A stretch of 26,497 bases of DNA from an uncultured Clostridia bacterium (GCA_947565865.1 CANOHT010000035.1:1-26497), one strand, 5' to 3'; shown: positions 17,322 through 25,158, counted from the first letter of the stretch. Made by a program: numbers and translations. The notes: generated from the letters alone by a model not told the origin.

Positions 17322-17646
17322 GTATTGAAAGCTTTCACGTTCTTCCAAGCTGCCGGCCGAAGGCTTCCATAGGACAAACAGCAGGCCCTTTGGCCGCTCC
17401 GCAGAGTGGAATCCCTGCTCTATCACCATACAAAAACGGAGAAGCGTTCAGCTTCTCCGTTCATATACCCGCACACCACCCCGGGAGGTGGCGGAGGGGC
17501 CAAAGATCCTCTGCCTGCATTCATATCCGACGGGCGGCTTCGCTGCGGGAAAAAGCCGGCGGGTCTGCAATCTCGTCAGAGCTTGCTTCCTCACACGACC
17601 CCGCGGCCGGGCGAACGGCTCTGCTGTTCAACCAGGGAGGTCATGC
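17322..17646. other. Gene-free interval between convergent transcripts
   Basis: No supported gene on either strand. It holds a - strand terminator-like hairpin at 17431-17460 that is not needed by pckA, which has its own. A short untranslated - strand transcript ending there is possible. A CCACC-CCGGGA-GGTGG hairpin lies near 17476-17495. I recognise no known RNA family. Confidence 0.4.
17431..17460 (-). terminator. Terminator-like hairpin on minus strand
   Basis: 10-bp perfect stem ACGGAGAAGC (17436-17445) / GCTTCTCCGT (17451-17460). On the - strand it is followed by TTTTTG. It lies about 190 bp beyond the pckA terminator, so it is either a second stop for pckA read-through or the end of an unseen small transcript. 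Confidence 0.7.
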
Positions 17647-17681
17647 AAAACTCCCCCAAGCGGCGTGAGCCACCTGGGGGA
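17647..17681 (-). terminator. Likely terminator of pckA
   Basis: Arms TCCCCCA (17652-17658) and TGGGGGA (17675-17681) with a small inner GGC/GCC stem. On the - strand they are followed by GTTTTGC. It lies 12 bp past the pckA stop codon. Confidence 0.65.
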
Positions 17682-17693
17682 AGAGCGAAGCCC

Positions 17694-19298
17694 TTACAGC
17701 TGGGGGCCGGCGGCGACCAGGGCCTTGCCCGCATCGTTGCCGGTATACTTGTCGAAGTTCTTCACGAAGCGGGAAGCCAGATCCTTGGCCTTGGTCTCCC
17801 ACTCGGTGGGATCAGCGTAGGTGTTGCGGGGATCCAGGATGTTGGTGTCCACACCGGGCAGGGCGGTGGGAACCTCGAAGTCGAAGTAGGGGATCTTCTT
17901 GGTCTCCGCCTTCAGGATGTCGCCGCTGAGGATGGCGTCAATGATACCGCGGGTATCCTTGATGGTGATACGCTTGCCGGTGCCGTTCCAGCCGGTGTTG
18001 ACCAGGTAGGCCTTGGCGCCGTTGGCTTCCATCTTCTTCACTAGCTCCTCACCGTACTTGGTGGGGTGCAGCTCCAGGAAGGCCTGGCCGAAGCAGGCGG
18101 AGAAGGTGGGAGTGGGCTCGGTAATGCCGCGCTCGGTACCGGCCAGCTTGGCGGTGAAGCCGGACAGGAAGTAGTACTGGGTCTGCTCGGGCGTCAGGAT
18201 GGACACGGGAGGCAGCACACCGAAGGCGTCAGCGGACAGGAAAATCACGTTCTTGGCCGCGGGCGCGGTCGAAACGGGCCGCACGATATTCTCGATGTGG
18301 TTAATCGGATAGGACACGCGGGTGTTCTCGGTGATGGACTTGTCATCGAAGTCGATCTTGCCCTCGGCATCCAGGGTCACGTTCTCCAGCAGCGCGTTGC
18401 GGCGGATGGCGTTGTAAATGTCAGGCTCGGAGTCCTTATCCAGGTTGATGACCTTGGCGTAGCAGCCGCCCTCAAAGTTGAAGACGCCGTTATCGTCCCA
18501 GCCGTGCTCGTCATCGCCGATCAGCAGACGCTTGGGGTCGGTGGACAGGGTGGTCTTGCCGGTGCCGGACAGGCCGAAGAAGATGGCGGTGTTCTCGCCG
18601 TTCATGTCGGTGTTGGCGGAGCAGTGCATGGAGGCGATGCCCTTCAGGGGCAGGTAGTAGTTCATCATGGAGAACATGCCCTTCTTCATCTCGCCGCCGT
18701 ACCAGGTGTTCAGGATCACCTGCTCGCGGGAGGTGATGTTGAACACGACCGCGGTCTCGGAATGCAGGCCCAGCTCCTTGTAGTTCTCCACCTTCGCCTT
18801 GGAGGCGTTGTAAACAACGAAGTCAGGCTCGAAGTTCGCCAGCTCCTCATCCGAGGGGATGATGAACATATTCTTCACGAAGTGGGCCTGCCAGGCCACC
18901 TCCATGATGAAGCGAATGGCCATGCGGGTATCCTTGTTGGCACCGCAGAAGGCGTCCACAACATAGAGCTTCTTGTTGGAGAGCTCCTTCACGGCCAGGT
19001 CGCGCACGGCAGCCCAGGTTTCCTCGGACGCGGGATGGTTGTCATTCTTGAACTCGGGGGAGGTCCACCACACGGTATCCTTGGAGTTCTCATCCATGAC
19101 GATGAACTTATCCTGGGGGGAACGGCCGGTGTAGATGCCGGTCATCACGTTCACAGCGCCCAGCTCAGAAACCTGACCCTTCTCAAAGCCTTCCAGCTCG
19201 GGCTTGGTCTCCTCGGCAAACAGGGTCTCGAAGGAAGGATTGTGCACAATCTCGGTGGTGCCGGTGATGCCATACTTGCTCAGATTAAGCTCCGCCAT
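17694..19298 (-). CDS. pckA: Phosphoenolpyruvate carboxykinase (ATP)
   Basis: Product of 534 residues, the normal length for the ATP-dependent enzyme. It interconverts oxaloacetate plus ATP with PEP, CO2 and ADP in the cytosol. In fermenting anaerobes it often runs toward oxaloacetate, making ATP. Marks include GRSPQDKFIV, the YGGEMKKGMFSMMNYYLP block, the Walker A FGLSGTGKTTLSTD and the FNFEGGCYAKVINL block. The ATG at 19298 is preferred over an upstream in-frame start at 19388 because AAGAGGT lies 8 nt before it and the upstream part is the leader. The gene has its own promoter (19405-19433) and terminator and lies just downstream of the decarboxylase operon, which uses the same metabolite. 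Confidence 0.97.
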   Translation of the reverse strand: MAELNLSKYGITGTTEIVHNPSFETLFAEETKPELEGFEKGQVSELGAVNVMTGIYTGRSPQDKFIVMDENSKDTVWWTSPEFKNDNHPASEETWAAVRDLAVKELSNKKLYVVDAFCGANKDTRMAIRFIMEVAWQAHFVKNMFIIPSDEELANFEPDFVVYNASKAKVENYKELGLHSETAVVFNITSREQVILNTWYGGEMKKGMFSMMNYYLPLKGIASMHCSANTDMNGENTAIFFGLSGTGKTTLSTDPKRLLIGDDEHGWDDNGVFNFEGGCYAKVINLDKDSEPDIYNAIRRNALLENVTLDAEGKIDFDDKSITENTRVSYPINHIENIVRPVSTAPAAKNVIFLSADAFGVLPPVSILTPEQTQYYFLSGFTAKLAGTERGITEPTPTFSACFGQAFLELHPTKYGEELVKKMEANGAKAYLVNTGWNGTGKRITIKDTRGIIDAILSGDILKAETKKIPYFDFEVPTALPGVDTNILDPRNTYADPTEWETKAKDLASRFVKNFDKYTGNDAGKALVAAGPQL

Positions 19299-19404
19299 CG
19301 TCCAATTACCTCTTTCTTTCATTCCTATTGCATTCCCGCTTGGGGGCAGGAATATACCGCCGAACAGCAGTGTACCAAAGTCCCCCATGTTACACTACTG
19401 TTCT

Positions 19405-19433
19405 ATCATACACTACCCTGGACGCAAAATCAA
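19405..19433 (-). promoter_or_regulatory. Promoter for pckA
   Basis: On the - strand TTGATT (19428-19433), 17-nt spacer, TATGAT (19405-19410), about 106 nt before the ATG. The leader is long enough to carry regulation, but no known riboswitch is recognised. Confidence 0.65.
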
Positions 19434-19484
19434 GATGACTTTGCAAAATATTTCACGAAATAATCGGCCCCTCCGCCCGCTTAA

Positions 19485-19538
19485 CCGGCAGGCGCCGGAG
19501 CATGGCGGGGAGAGGTCAATCGGCCCCTCCCCTGCCGG
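19485..19538 (-). terminator. GC-rich hairpin after oadA, possible weak terminator
   Basis: Nested arms: outer CCGGCA/TGCCGG (19485-19490 with 19533-19538) and inner GGGGAGAGG/CCCCTCCCC (19507-19515 with 19524-19532, one wobble). It lies directly after the oadA stop. No T run follows on the - strand, so termination is uncertain. It may protect the mRNA end. Confidence 0.4.
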
Positions 19539-19542
19539 AAGA

Positions 19543-20943
19543 TTACACAGGCATGGTCTTGTCGGCCTTGTTGAGCATGGTGGAATCCACCTTCAGCTGC
19601 TGGGCGGCGCGATACTCGAAGAACTTGGGCGCAACCTTGGGGAACATGGCGTAGGAAAGCACGTCCTCCTCCGCCTGATACCATTCCCGCATCTCCTCAC
19701 GCAGCTTATCCAGCTCCGGGGGCAGATCATCGGCAAAGCGATGCGTGATTACCTTGGTGTCACCGATGCACTTCTTGCGGACGTCCTCGTTCACCTCAGC
19801 AGGCAGACGGCCATAGCGGCCCGCCAGCAGATCCTTGGACTCCTTGGGCACCATCTTATAGCACTCGCCGCCCAGAACGTTCATCACCGCCTGGGTGCCG
19901 ACAATCTGGGAGGTGGGGGTCACCAGGGGCGGATAGCCGAAGTCCTTGCGCACGCGCGGCACCTCGGCCAGCACATCGTAGTACTTGTCCATCTGGTTGG
20001 CCTGCTTCAGCTGACCGATCAGGTTGGACAGCATGCCGCCGGGCACCTGATACTGCAGCGTCTTCACGTCCACGCCCAGCACACGGGAGGGATCGCGCCA
20101 TCCGTCCTTGGTCAGCCGCTCCGCCACGCCGCGGAAATGCTCAGCCAGCTTGGCCAGCAGATCCAAGTCGATGCCGGTATCATACTCGGTGCCCTTCAGC
20201 GTTGCCACCAGAGACTCGGTAGCAGGCTGAGAGGTGCCGGAGCCCAAGGGGGACAGGCAGGTATCCACCACATCCACGCCGGCTTCCACCGCCTTGAGCA
20301 GCACCATATCGCCGGTGCCGGTGGTGTTATGGGTGTGCAGAACAATGGGCAGCTTGGTGTGCTGCTTCAGCCGCTTGACCAGGCTGTACGCCTTGTAGGG
20401 CAGCAGCAGGTTCGCCATGTCCTTGATGCAGATCAGATCGGCGCCCATGGCCTCGATCTCCTCGGCCAGCTTGACGAAGTAATCCTCGTTGTGCACGGGG
20501 GACTCGGTGTAGCTCAGGGCGATTTCCGCCGTGCCGCCAAACTTCTTGGTAGCCTTCACAGCGGTCTGCATGTTGCGCAGGTCGTTCAGGGCGTCAAAGC
20601 AGCGGATGATGTCAATGCCGTTTTCCACAGCCTTTTTGACAAAGAATTCCACCACGTCGTCCGAATAAGGACGGTAGCCCAGCAGGTTCTGACCGCGCAG
20701 CAGCATCTGGGTCTTGGTGTTGGGCAGGGCCTTGCGCAGCCTGCGCAGACGCTCCCAGGGATCCTCGTTGAGGAAGCGCAGGCAGCTGTCGTAGGTCGCG
20801 CCGCCCCAGCACTCCAGGGAATAGTAGCCCACCTGATCCAGCATTTCGCAGGCGGGGAGCATTTCGTCCGTGCGCATCCGCGTCGCGGCCTGAGACTGAT
20901 GGCCGTCACGCAGGATGGTATCGGTAATTTGCACTTTCGGCAT
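19543..20943 (-). CDS. oadA: Oxaloacetate decarboxylase alpha-type carboxyltransferase (5S-like)
   Basis: Product of 466 residues. It moves the carboxyl group of oxaloacetate to biotin on the carrier protein, leaving pyruvate. The TIM-barrel marks are DTILRDGHQSQAATR at the N-terminus, CWGGATYDSCLRFL, MLLRGQNLLGY, the ICIKDMA lysine block, the metal-binding LHTHNTTG and GTSQPATESLV. The length equals OadA without its C-terminal biotin domain, which fits the separate carrier gene in this operon. The ATG at 20943 is preferred because AGGAGG lies about 10 nt upstream. It is the last gene of the five-gene operon, 42 bp after oadB. It could also serve as the 5S part of a transcarboxylase. Confidence 0.93.
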   Translation of the reverse strand: MPKVQITDTILRDGHQSQAATRMRTDEMLPACEMLDQVGYYSLECWGGATYDSCLRFLNEDPWERLRRLRKALPNTKTQMLLRGQNLLGYRPYSDDVVEFFVKKAVENGIDIIRCFDALNDLRNMQTAVKATKKFGGTAEIALSYTESPVHNEDYFVKLAEEIEAMGADLICIKDMANLLLPYKAYSLVKRLKQHTKLPIVLHTHNTTGTGDMVLLKAVEAGVDVVDTCLSPLGSGTSQPATESLVATLKGTEYDTGIDLDLLAKLAEHFRGVAERLTKDGWRDPSRVLGVDVKTLQYQVPGGMLSNLIGQLKQANQMDKYYDVLAEVPRVRKDFGYPPLVTPTSQIVGTQAVMNVLGGECYKMVPKESKDLLAGRYGRLPAEVNEDVRKKCIGDTKVITHRFADDLPPELDKLREEMREWYQAEEDVLSYAMFPKVAPKFFEYRAAQQLKVDSTMLNKADKTMPV

Positions 20944-20985
20944 GGATTTCTCCTCCTTCATAGCAATCATCAAGCAAAACGGCTA

Positions 20986-22443
20986 TCAGCCAAACATGGA
21001 CAGCAGCACGCCCGCCGCGATGGCGGAGCCGATCACGCCAGCCACATTGGGGCCCATGGCATGCATCAGCAGGAAGTTGGCGGGATTGGCCTTCTGGCCC
21101 TCACGCTGGGACACACGGGCCGCCATGGGAACGGCGGACACGCCAGCGGAGCCGATCAGCGGGTTGATCTTGCCGCCGGACAGCCAGTTCATCACCTTCG
21201 CCAGCAGCACACCGGCCGCGGTGCCGATGCCAAAGGCCACAATACCCATGGCAATGATCTTGATGGTGTTCCAGGTCAGGAAGGTGCTGGCCGTCGCCGT
21301 CGCGCCCACCGTCACGCCCAGGAAAATGGTGACGATGTTCATCAATTCGTTCTGCATCGTCTTGTTCAGGCGCTCGGTGACGCCGCATTCCTTGGCCAGG
21401 TTGCCCAGCATCAGGCAGCCCACCAGGGGCGCGGCGGAGGGCAGCAGCAGAGCCACCAGGATCGTCACCACGATGGGGAAGAGAATCTTCTGGGTCTTGG
21501 TGGCAGGCTTGAGCTGCTCCATGACAATTTGACGTTCCTTCTCGGTGGTCAGCGCCCGCATGATGGGGGGCTGAATGACGGGAACCAGGGCCATGTAGCT
21601 GTACGCGGCCACGGCGATGGGGCCCAGCAGATGGGGCGCCAGCTTGCCCGTCAGCCAGATGGCGGTGGGGCCGTCCGCGCCGCCGATGATACCGATGGCA
21701 CCGGCTTCCTGGGGGGTGAAGCCCAGCAGGCTGGCCGCGATGAAGGTGAAGAAGATACCCGCCTGAGCGGCGGCGCCCAGCAGCAGGGTTTTGGGGTTGG
21801 AAATCAGCGGCCCGAAGTCCGTGCCCGCACCAACGCCCATGAAGATCAGGCAGGGATAAATACCCAGCTTCACGCCCAGGTACAGGTAGTCCAGCAGACC
21901 GGCGCTGATCTCCTTGCCGGCCGTAGCCAGCAAAGCGCCCAGTTCACTGTACACCTGCCCATTGGACAGGAAGGCGTTCTCCAGGATGACGCTGGCAGCG
22001 TTGCCATTGGCGGCAAACTGAGCCAGCACGTCGCTCAGGGGAAGCAGCGATTCCGCGCTTTCCACCACCACGGCGTTCACGAAATGGCCGATGACCTGGC
22101 CGGTCTGCACGTTCAGGACATGACCCGCGGCGTTGACCATGTATGCGGCCTGATCCACCAGGCTTGCACCGTCCGCCATGACCGCCCCTCCAAAGAGCGC
22201 CCAGTTGGCATGGCCGCCCGCGAAGAGCTCCTCATGGAACACCTCGCTGCCCAGCAGGTTGGTCAGCAGCATACCAAAGGCGATCGGCAGCAGCAGCAGC
22301 GGCTCGAACTGCTTGACGATGGCCAGGTACAGCAGCACGCACGCGATGCCCACCATAATCAGCGCCTGAGGATTGGTCAGGTACTGATAGATGCCCGACG
22401 TGGTGACCAGGCCCATCAAAGTTTCGCCCACATTGATTTGCAT
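20986..22443 (-). CDS. oadB: Na+-translocating decarboxylase beta subunit
   Basis: Product of 485 residues. This integral membrane subunit decarboxylates carboxybiotin and drives Na+ out of the cell. The Klebsiella OadB Na+-site residues Asp203, Asn373 and Ser382 appear to correspond to Asp257 (GGADGPTAIW), Asn427 and Ser436 (NPLIGSAGVSAVP), all offset by 54. The MTDFGPL-type motif is GTDFGPL at 207-213. The offset comes from a longer loop between the early membrane segments and GTDFGPL (about 66-180), with little hydrophobic character. The ATG at 22443 is preferred over a GTG at 22455, which sits too close to the AAGGA. It follows the biotin carrier gene by 33 bp. Confidence 0.93.
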   Translation of the reverse strand: MQINVGETLMGLVTTSGIYQYLTNPQALIMVGIACVLLYLAIVKQFEPLLLLPIAFGMLLTNLLGSEVFHEELFAGGHANWALFGGAVMADGASLVDQAAYMVNAAGHVLNVQTGQVIGHFVNAVVVESAESLLPLSDVLAQFAANGNAASVILENAFLSNGQVYSELGALLATAGKEISAGLLDYLYLGVKLGIYPCLIFMGVGAGTDFGPLISNPKTLLLGAAAQAGIFFTFIAASLLGFTPQEAGAIGIIGGADGPTAIWLTGKLAPHLLGPIAVAAYSYMALVPVIQPPIMRALTTEKERQIVMEQLKPATKTQKILFPIVVTILVALLLPSAAPLVGCLMLGNLAKECGVTERLNKTMQNELMNIVTIFLGVTVGATATASTFLTWNTIKIIAMGIVAFGIGTAAGVLLAKVMNWLSGGKINPLIGSAGVSAVPMAARVSQREGQKANPANFLLMHAMGPNVAGVIGSAIAAGVLLSMFG

Positions 22444-22476
22444 CGTATCACTCACTTTCCTTGGGGGATATCGGGC

Positions 22477-22872
22477 TTACGCCAGCGTCACCAGCACGGC
22501 GCCGGCCTCAACGGTCGCGCCCTTGGTCACCGCCACGCCGGCCACGGTGCCGTCCTTGGGGGCGGGAATCTCGTTTTCCATCTTCATGGCCTCCAGCACG
22601 CACACGCACTGACCAGCCTTCACCACGTCGCCGGCCTTCACCTTCACGTCCAGGATGGTGCCGGGCATGGGAGACTTCACGGGCTCGCCGCCGGCAACGG
22701 CGGGCGCGGCCTTGGGGGCGGCGGGAGCGGCAGCGGGGGCGGCAGGAGCGGCAACAGGCGCGGCAGCCACAGGGGCGGCGGCACGCACGGGAGCGGCGGT
22801 CACAGCGCCGCCGACTTCCTCCACATCGACCACATAGGTCTGGCCATTAACGGTAATATTGAAGGTACGCAT
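22477..22872 (-). CDS. Biotin carboxyl carrier protein of the decarboxylase
   Basis: Product of 131 residues. The N-terminal MRTFNITVNGQTYVVDVEEV segment is typical of GcdC/MmdC-like carriers. A flexible Ala/Pro linker (about 24-62) follows, then a biotinyl domain with EAMKMEN, where Lys97 is the expected biotinylation site. It shuttles the carboxyl group between the carboxyltransferases and the OadB membrane subunit. The start follows AGGAGG by about 10 nt. One carrier must serve both carboxyltransferases of the operon unless another is encoded elsewhere. It is equivalent to the 1.3S subunit of transcarboxylase. Confidence 0.93.
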   Translation of the reverse strand: MRTFNITVNGQTYVVDVEEVGGAVTAAPVRAAAPVAAAPVAAPAAPAAAPAAPKAAPAVAGGEPVKSPMPGTILDVKVKAGDVVKAGQCVCVLEAMKMENEIPAPKDGTVAGVAVTKGATVEAGAVLVTLA

Positions 22873-22920
22873 GATTGTATTTCCTCCTATCACAGTTCAG
22901 ATTGATGATGCTTTGACGGG

Positions 22921-23283
22921 TCAGAAGCGGCTGTAAACCTGTTCCTCGCGGCCGGATTTGCTCCAGGCGGGGGTGTTCGATACACGCCGGACACGGCGGA
23001 CGGTGAAGGCGCTGCCTTCCTCCAGCATGGCGCTTACCGCGGCGGTAATCACGGCGATCAGCGCGTCGCTGTCCTGGCTGACGGCAGGGGCCGCCTCCAC
23101 AACGGGCGCGGGGGCAGCAGGGGCAGGCGCGGCCTTGGGCGCTTCCTTTTTCCTACCCAGGTTGCTGGTGAGCGCTTCCATCAGCTTAATCAGGCCAATG
23201 AGCACGACCAGGCCGAAGAACACCACGAGCACACCGATGACCGTGACCATCAGGCCGAAGCCAAGATTGCTCCAGATACTCAT
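22921..23283 (-). CDS. oadG: Na+ pump decarboxylase gamma subunit (OadG family)
   Basis: Product of 120 residues with one N-terminal membrane helix (about 8-34, FGLMVTVIGVLVVFFGLVVLIG), an Ala/Pro-rich linker (about 47-68) and a short C-terminal segment of basic character (VRRVRRVSNTPAWSKSGRE). OadG-type subunits hold the carboxyltransferase to the membrane subunit. AAGGAA lies about 11 nt before the ATG. The gene lies 21 bp after the mmdA-like gene and 48 bp before the biotin carrier gene. Sequence conservation in this family is low, so context carries part of the call. Confidence 0.85.
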   Translation of the reverse strand: MSIWSNLGFGLMVTVIGVLVVFFGLVVLIGLIKLMEALTSNLGRKKEAPKAAPAPAAPAPVVEAAPAVSQDSDALIAVITAAVSAMLEEGSAFTVRRVRRVSNTPAWSKSGREEQVYSRF

Positions 23284-23304
23284 TGCTTACACGTTCCTTT
23301 CCGA

Positions 23305-24786
23305 TTACAGCGGCAGGTTGCCGTGCTTCTTGGGCGGATTGCTCTCCCGCTTGGAGGACAGCATCTCCAACGCCGCGATGACATACTTGCGGGTCTCCGC
23401 AGGCTCCACCACGTCGTCGATCATACCGGCCTGAGCCGCCGCCACGCCGTCAGCGACCTCAGCGGCAAACTTCTCTTCCAGCTGGGCGCGGGTCTCCAGG
23501 GCAGGCTTGTCGCCGGCCTTCAGTTCGTCGGTGTACAGCACCTGCACGGCGGCTTCAGGCGTCAGGGCGGAAATCACCGCGCCCGGCCAGGCGTAGGTCA
23601 TATCGGCATTGGCCTTGCCGCCCATGGCGACGTAGGCCTGACCGATGGCGTTGCCCACCACCACGGACACCTTGGCCGTGGTCGCCTCGGCATAGGCGTA
23701 GAGCAGCTGCGCGGCGGCGATCATCGTCCAGGACTGGGCGCTGACCTCCGGCACGGCAATGCCCTTGCTGTTAATCAGGGACACCACGGGAATGGAATAG
23801 CAATCACACAGGCGGATGAAGCGCGCGGCCTTGGCGGCGGCGGCAGGGGTCAGCATACCGTCGTTCTCCTTGGCGTTGCCCGCCACCAGACCAACGGTGC
23901 GGCCGCCCATGCGGGTCAGCGCCACGCGGAGTTCCTTGCCCCAGGCCTTGTACAGCTCCACATAGGAGGACGCGTCAGCCATGGCCGCCATCAGGCTGTC
24001 GGAATCATCCGCGTCGATGGCGGGCAGCAGGCGGTTCATATCGTCCGTGTCCACGATGGGCGCGTCCTCGCCGTTGGAGGAAGGCAGCAGCTCCAGCACC
24101 TGCACGGTGAGGGCGATGGCCTCGTCCTCATCCGCGGCGGTCAGAGCCACGCCGCCCTGAGCGGCCATGACTTCCGCGCCGCCCACGGTCTTGGCGTCGT
24201 AGGTCTTGCCGGTCATGGCGCTCATGACCTGAGGGCCGTAGACCATCAGCTTGCCGACGTTCTCCGCCTCAATGGAAACATCCGCCAGCTGGGCGATCAG
24301 CGCCGCGCCGCCCACCACGGGGCCCAGCACCAGCGCCACCATGGGCACCACGCCGCTCATCTTGGCCATCTTGGCATAGATGGAAGCGTAAGCGTTCATG
24401 GCCTCGGCGCCCTCGTCAATGCGCACACCCGCGCTGTCGCACAGGGCAATGACGGGCGCGCCGGTCTTCTGGGCCAGATCCAGCACCTTGCAGATCTTCT
24501 TGGCCTGGGCCGCGCCCATGGCGCCGCCATGCACCGTGAAGTCCTGGGCGAAGAGGTACACCGGACGATCCTGCACCGTGCCGTAGCCGGTGATGACGCC
24601 AGCGTAGTCATCGTTCTTGGAAACCAGGGCGTCCGTCTCCACAAAGGAGCCCGCGTCCAGCAGCTTCATCACCCGCTCCCGGGCAGTCAGCTTGCCGTCA
24701 GCACGCTGCTTGGCGATACGGTCTGCGTCTCCCTGCAGGATGGCCTGCTTCTTGGCCAGCACCTGCTTGAGGTCCTGCATACTCAT
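23305..24786 (-). CDS. mmdA: Acyl-CoA carboxyltransferase subunit, MmdA/12S-like
   Basis: Product of 493 residues of the crotonase-fold carboxyltransferase family (methylmalonyl-CoA decarboxylase alpha, transcarboxylase 12S, propionyl-CoA carboxylase beta). Marks are the N-terminal LTARERVMKLLDAGSFVE, CDSAGVRIDEG, LGPVVGGAAL, YAYAEATTAKVSVV, YAWPGAVISALTPEAAVQ and the C-terminal SKRESNPPKKHGNLPL. It would exchange a carboxyl group between an acyl-CoA and biotin. Several usually strict blocks differ: the PGTxQEYxGIIRHGA region reads GIAVPEVSAQSWTMIAAA, and the YGGAY region reads IGQAY. The acyl-CoA substrate is therefore uncertain. The start at 24786 follows GGAGGGGA by about 10 nt. It is the first gene of the operon, and the frame extends upstream without a better start. 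Confidence 0.85.
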   Translation of the reverse strand: MSMQDLKQVLAKKQAILQGDADRIAKQRADGKLTARERVMKLLDAGSFVETDALVSKNDDYAGVITGYGTVQDRPVYLFAQDFTVHGGAMGAAQAKKICKVLDLAQKTGAPVIALCDSAGVRIDEGAEAMNAYASIYAKMAKMSGVVPMVALVLGPVVGGAALIAQLADVSIEAENVGKLMVYGPQVMSAMTGKTYDAKTVGGAEVMAAQGGVALTAADEDEAIALTVQVLELLPSSNGEDAPIVDTDDMNRLLPAIDADDSDSLMAAMADASSYVELYKAWGKELRVALTRMGGRTVGLVAGNAKENDGMLTPAAAAKAARFIRLCDCYSIPVVSLINSKGIAVPEVSAQSWTMIAAAQLLYAYAEATTAKVSVVVGNAIGQAYVAMGGKANADMTYAWPGAVISALTPEAAVQVLYTDELKAGDKPALETRAQLEEKFAAEVADGVAAAQAGMIDDVVEPAETRKYVIAALEMLSSKRESNPPKKHGNLPL

Positions 24787-24840
24787 GTCCAAAATCCCCT
24801 CCATGTGTAAGAATCTGCCTTTTGCAAGACAGGAAGAAAT

Positions 24841-24865
24841 AAAGTGGTTCAACTTTACCCACTTT
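24841..24865 (-). promoter_or_regulatory. Inverted repeat in mmdA leader, possible operator
   Basis: Perfect 7-bp arms AAAGTGG/CCACTTT separated by 11 nt, 55 bp before the mmdA start, in an AT-rich leader. It could be a repressor site or an RNA hairpin. I cannot match it to a known regulator, and I found no clear promoter in the leader. Confidence 0.35.
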
Positions 24866-24904
24866 CTACTATTCCACACAGGCCCCCTTTTTTCCTGCTC
24901 CTTG

Positions 24905-24930
24905 AAAAAATTTTGTCGATGTTCTGACAA
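24905..24930 (-). terminator. Weak terminator-like hairpin ahead of mmdA operon
   Basis: On the - strand a 5-bp stem TTGTC/GACAA (24926-24930 with 24913-24917) is followed by AA and six T. The stem is short and AT-rich. It sits between the right repeat array and mmdA, where a stop for array transcripts would be expected. Confidence 0.3.
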
Positions 24931-25039
24931 TCTTTCGGGTGACATAGGAAGGAAAGAGGAATTACACTGCGGCGAAAAGGGATCGGGGGCTTTCGGAGGG
25001 ACTCTGAGGACAGCCCTCTTTTTGATGCTTTGTTCCGGG

Positions 25040-25122
25040 GCGGCCCTTGGCAGAGCGGTTGCACTTTCTTTCACAGAAAGGGCCAAAGAGGATTGGGAGC
25101 CGCCAAAGCTAACCTGCATGAG
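25040..25122 (-). repeat. Hairpin repeat, type B, terminal right unit R4
   Basis: Gene-facing end of the right array. Read on the - strand it starts CTCATGCAGGTTAGC, continues TTTGGCGGCTCCC, keeps a CTTTC/GAAAG hairpin in place of the 9-bp one and ends CTGCCAAGGGCCGC at 25040, as in left unit U4. It is 14 nt shorter than the matching part of U4. The 5' part of the unit is missing. Confidence 0.75.
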
Positions 25123-25158
25123 GGATGTCACGGGAGGTTAATCGGCAGGGGCTTACAC

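Noticed and set aside
19204..22905. 1,233-residue + strand frame opposite the decarboxylase operon
   Set aside because: His/Gly/Gln-rich mirror of oadA, oadB and the biotin carrier gene, which all have ribosome sites and conserved motifs on the - strand.
24996..25023. Plus-strand terminator GAGGG/CCCTC with five T
   Set aside because: The stem is only 5 bp with a 13-nt loop and there is no + strand gene upstream for it to serve. Possibly chance.
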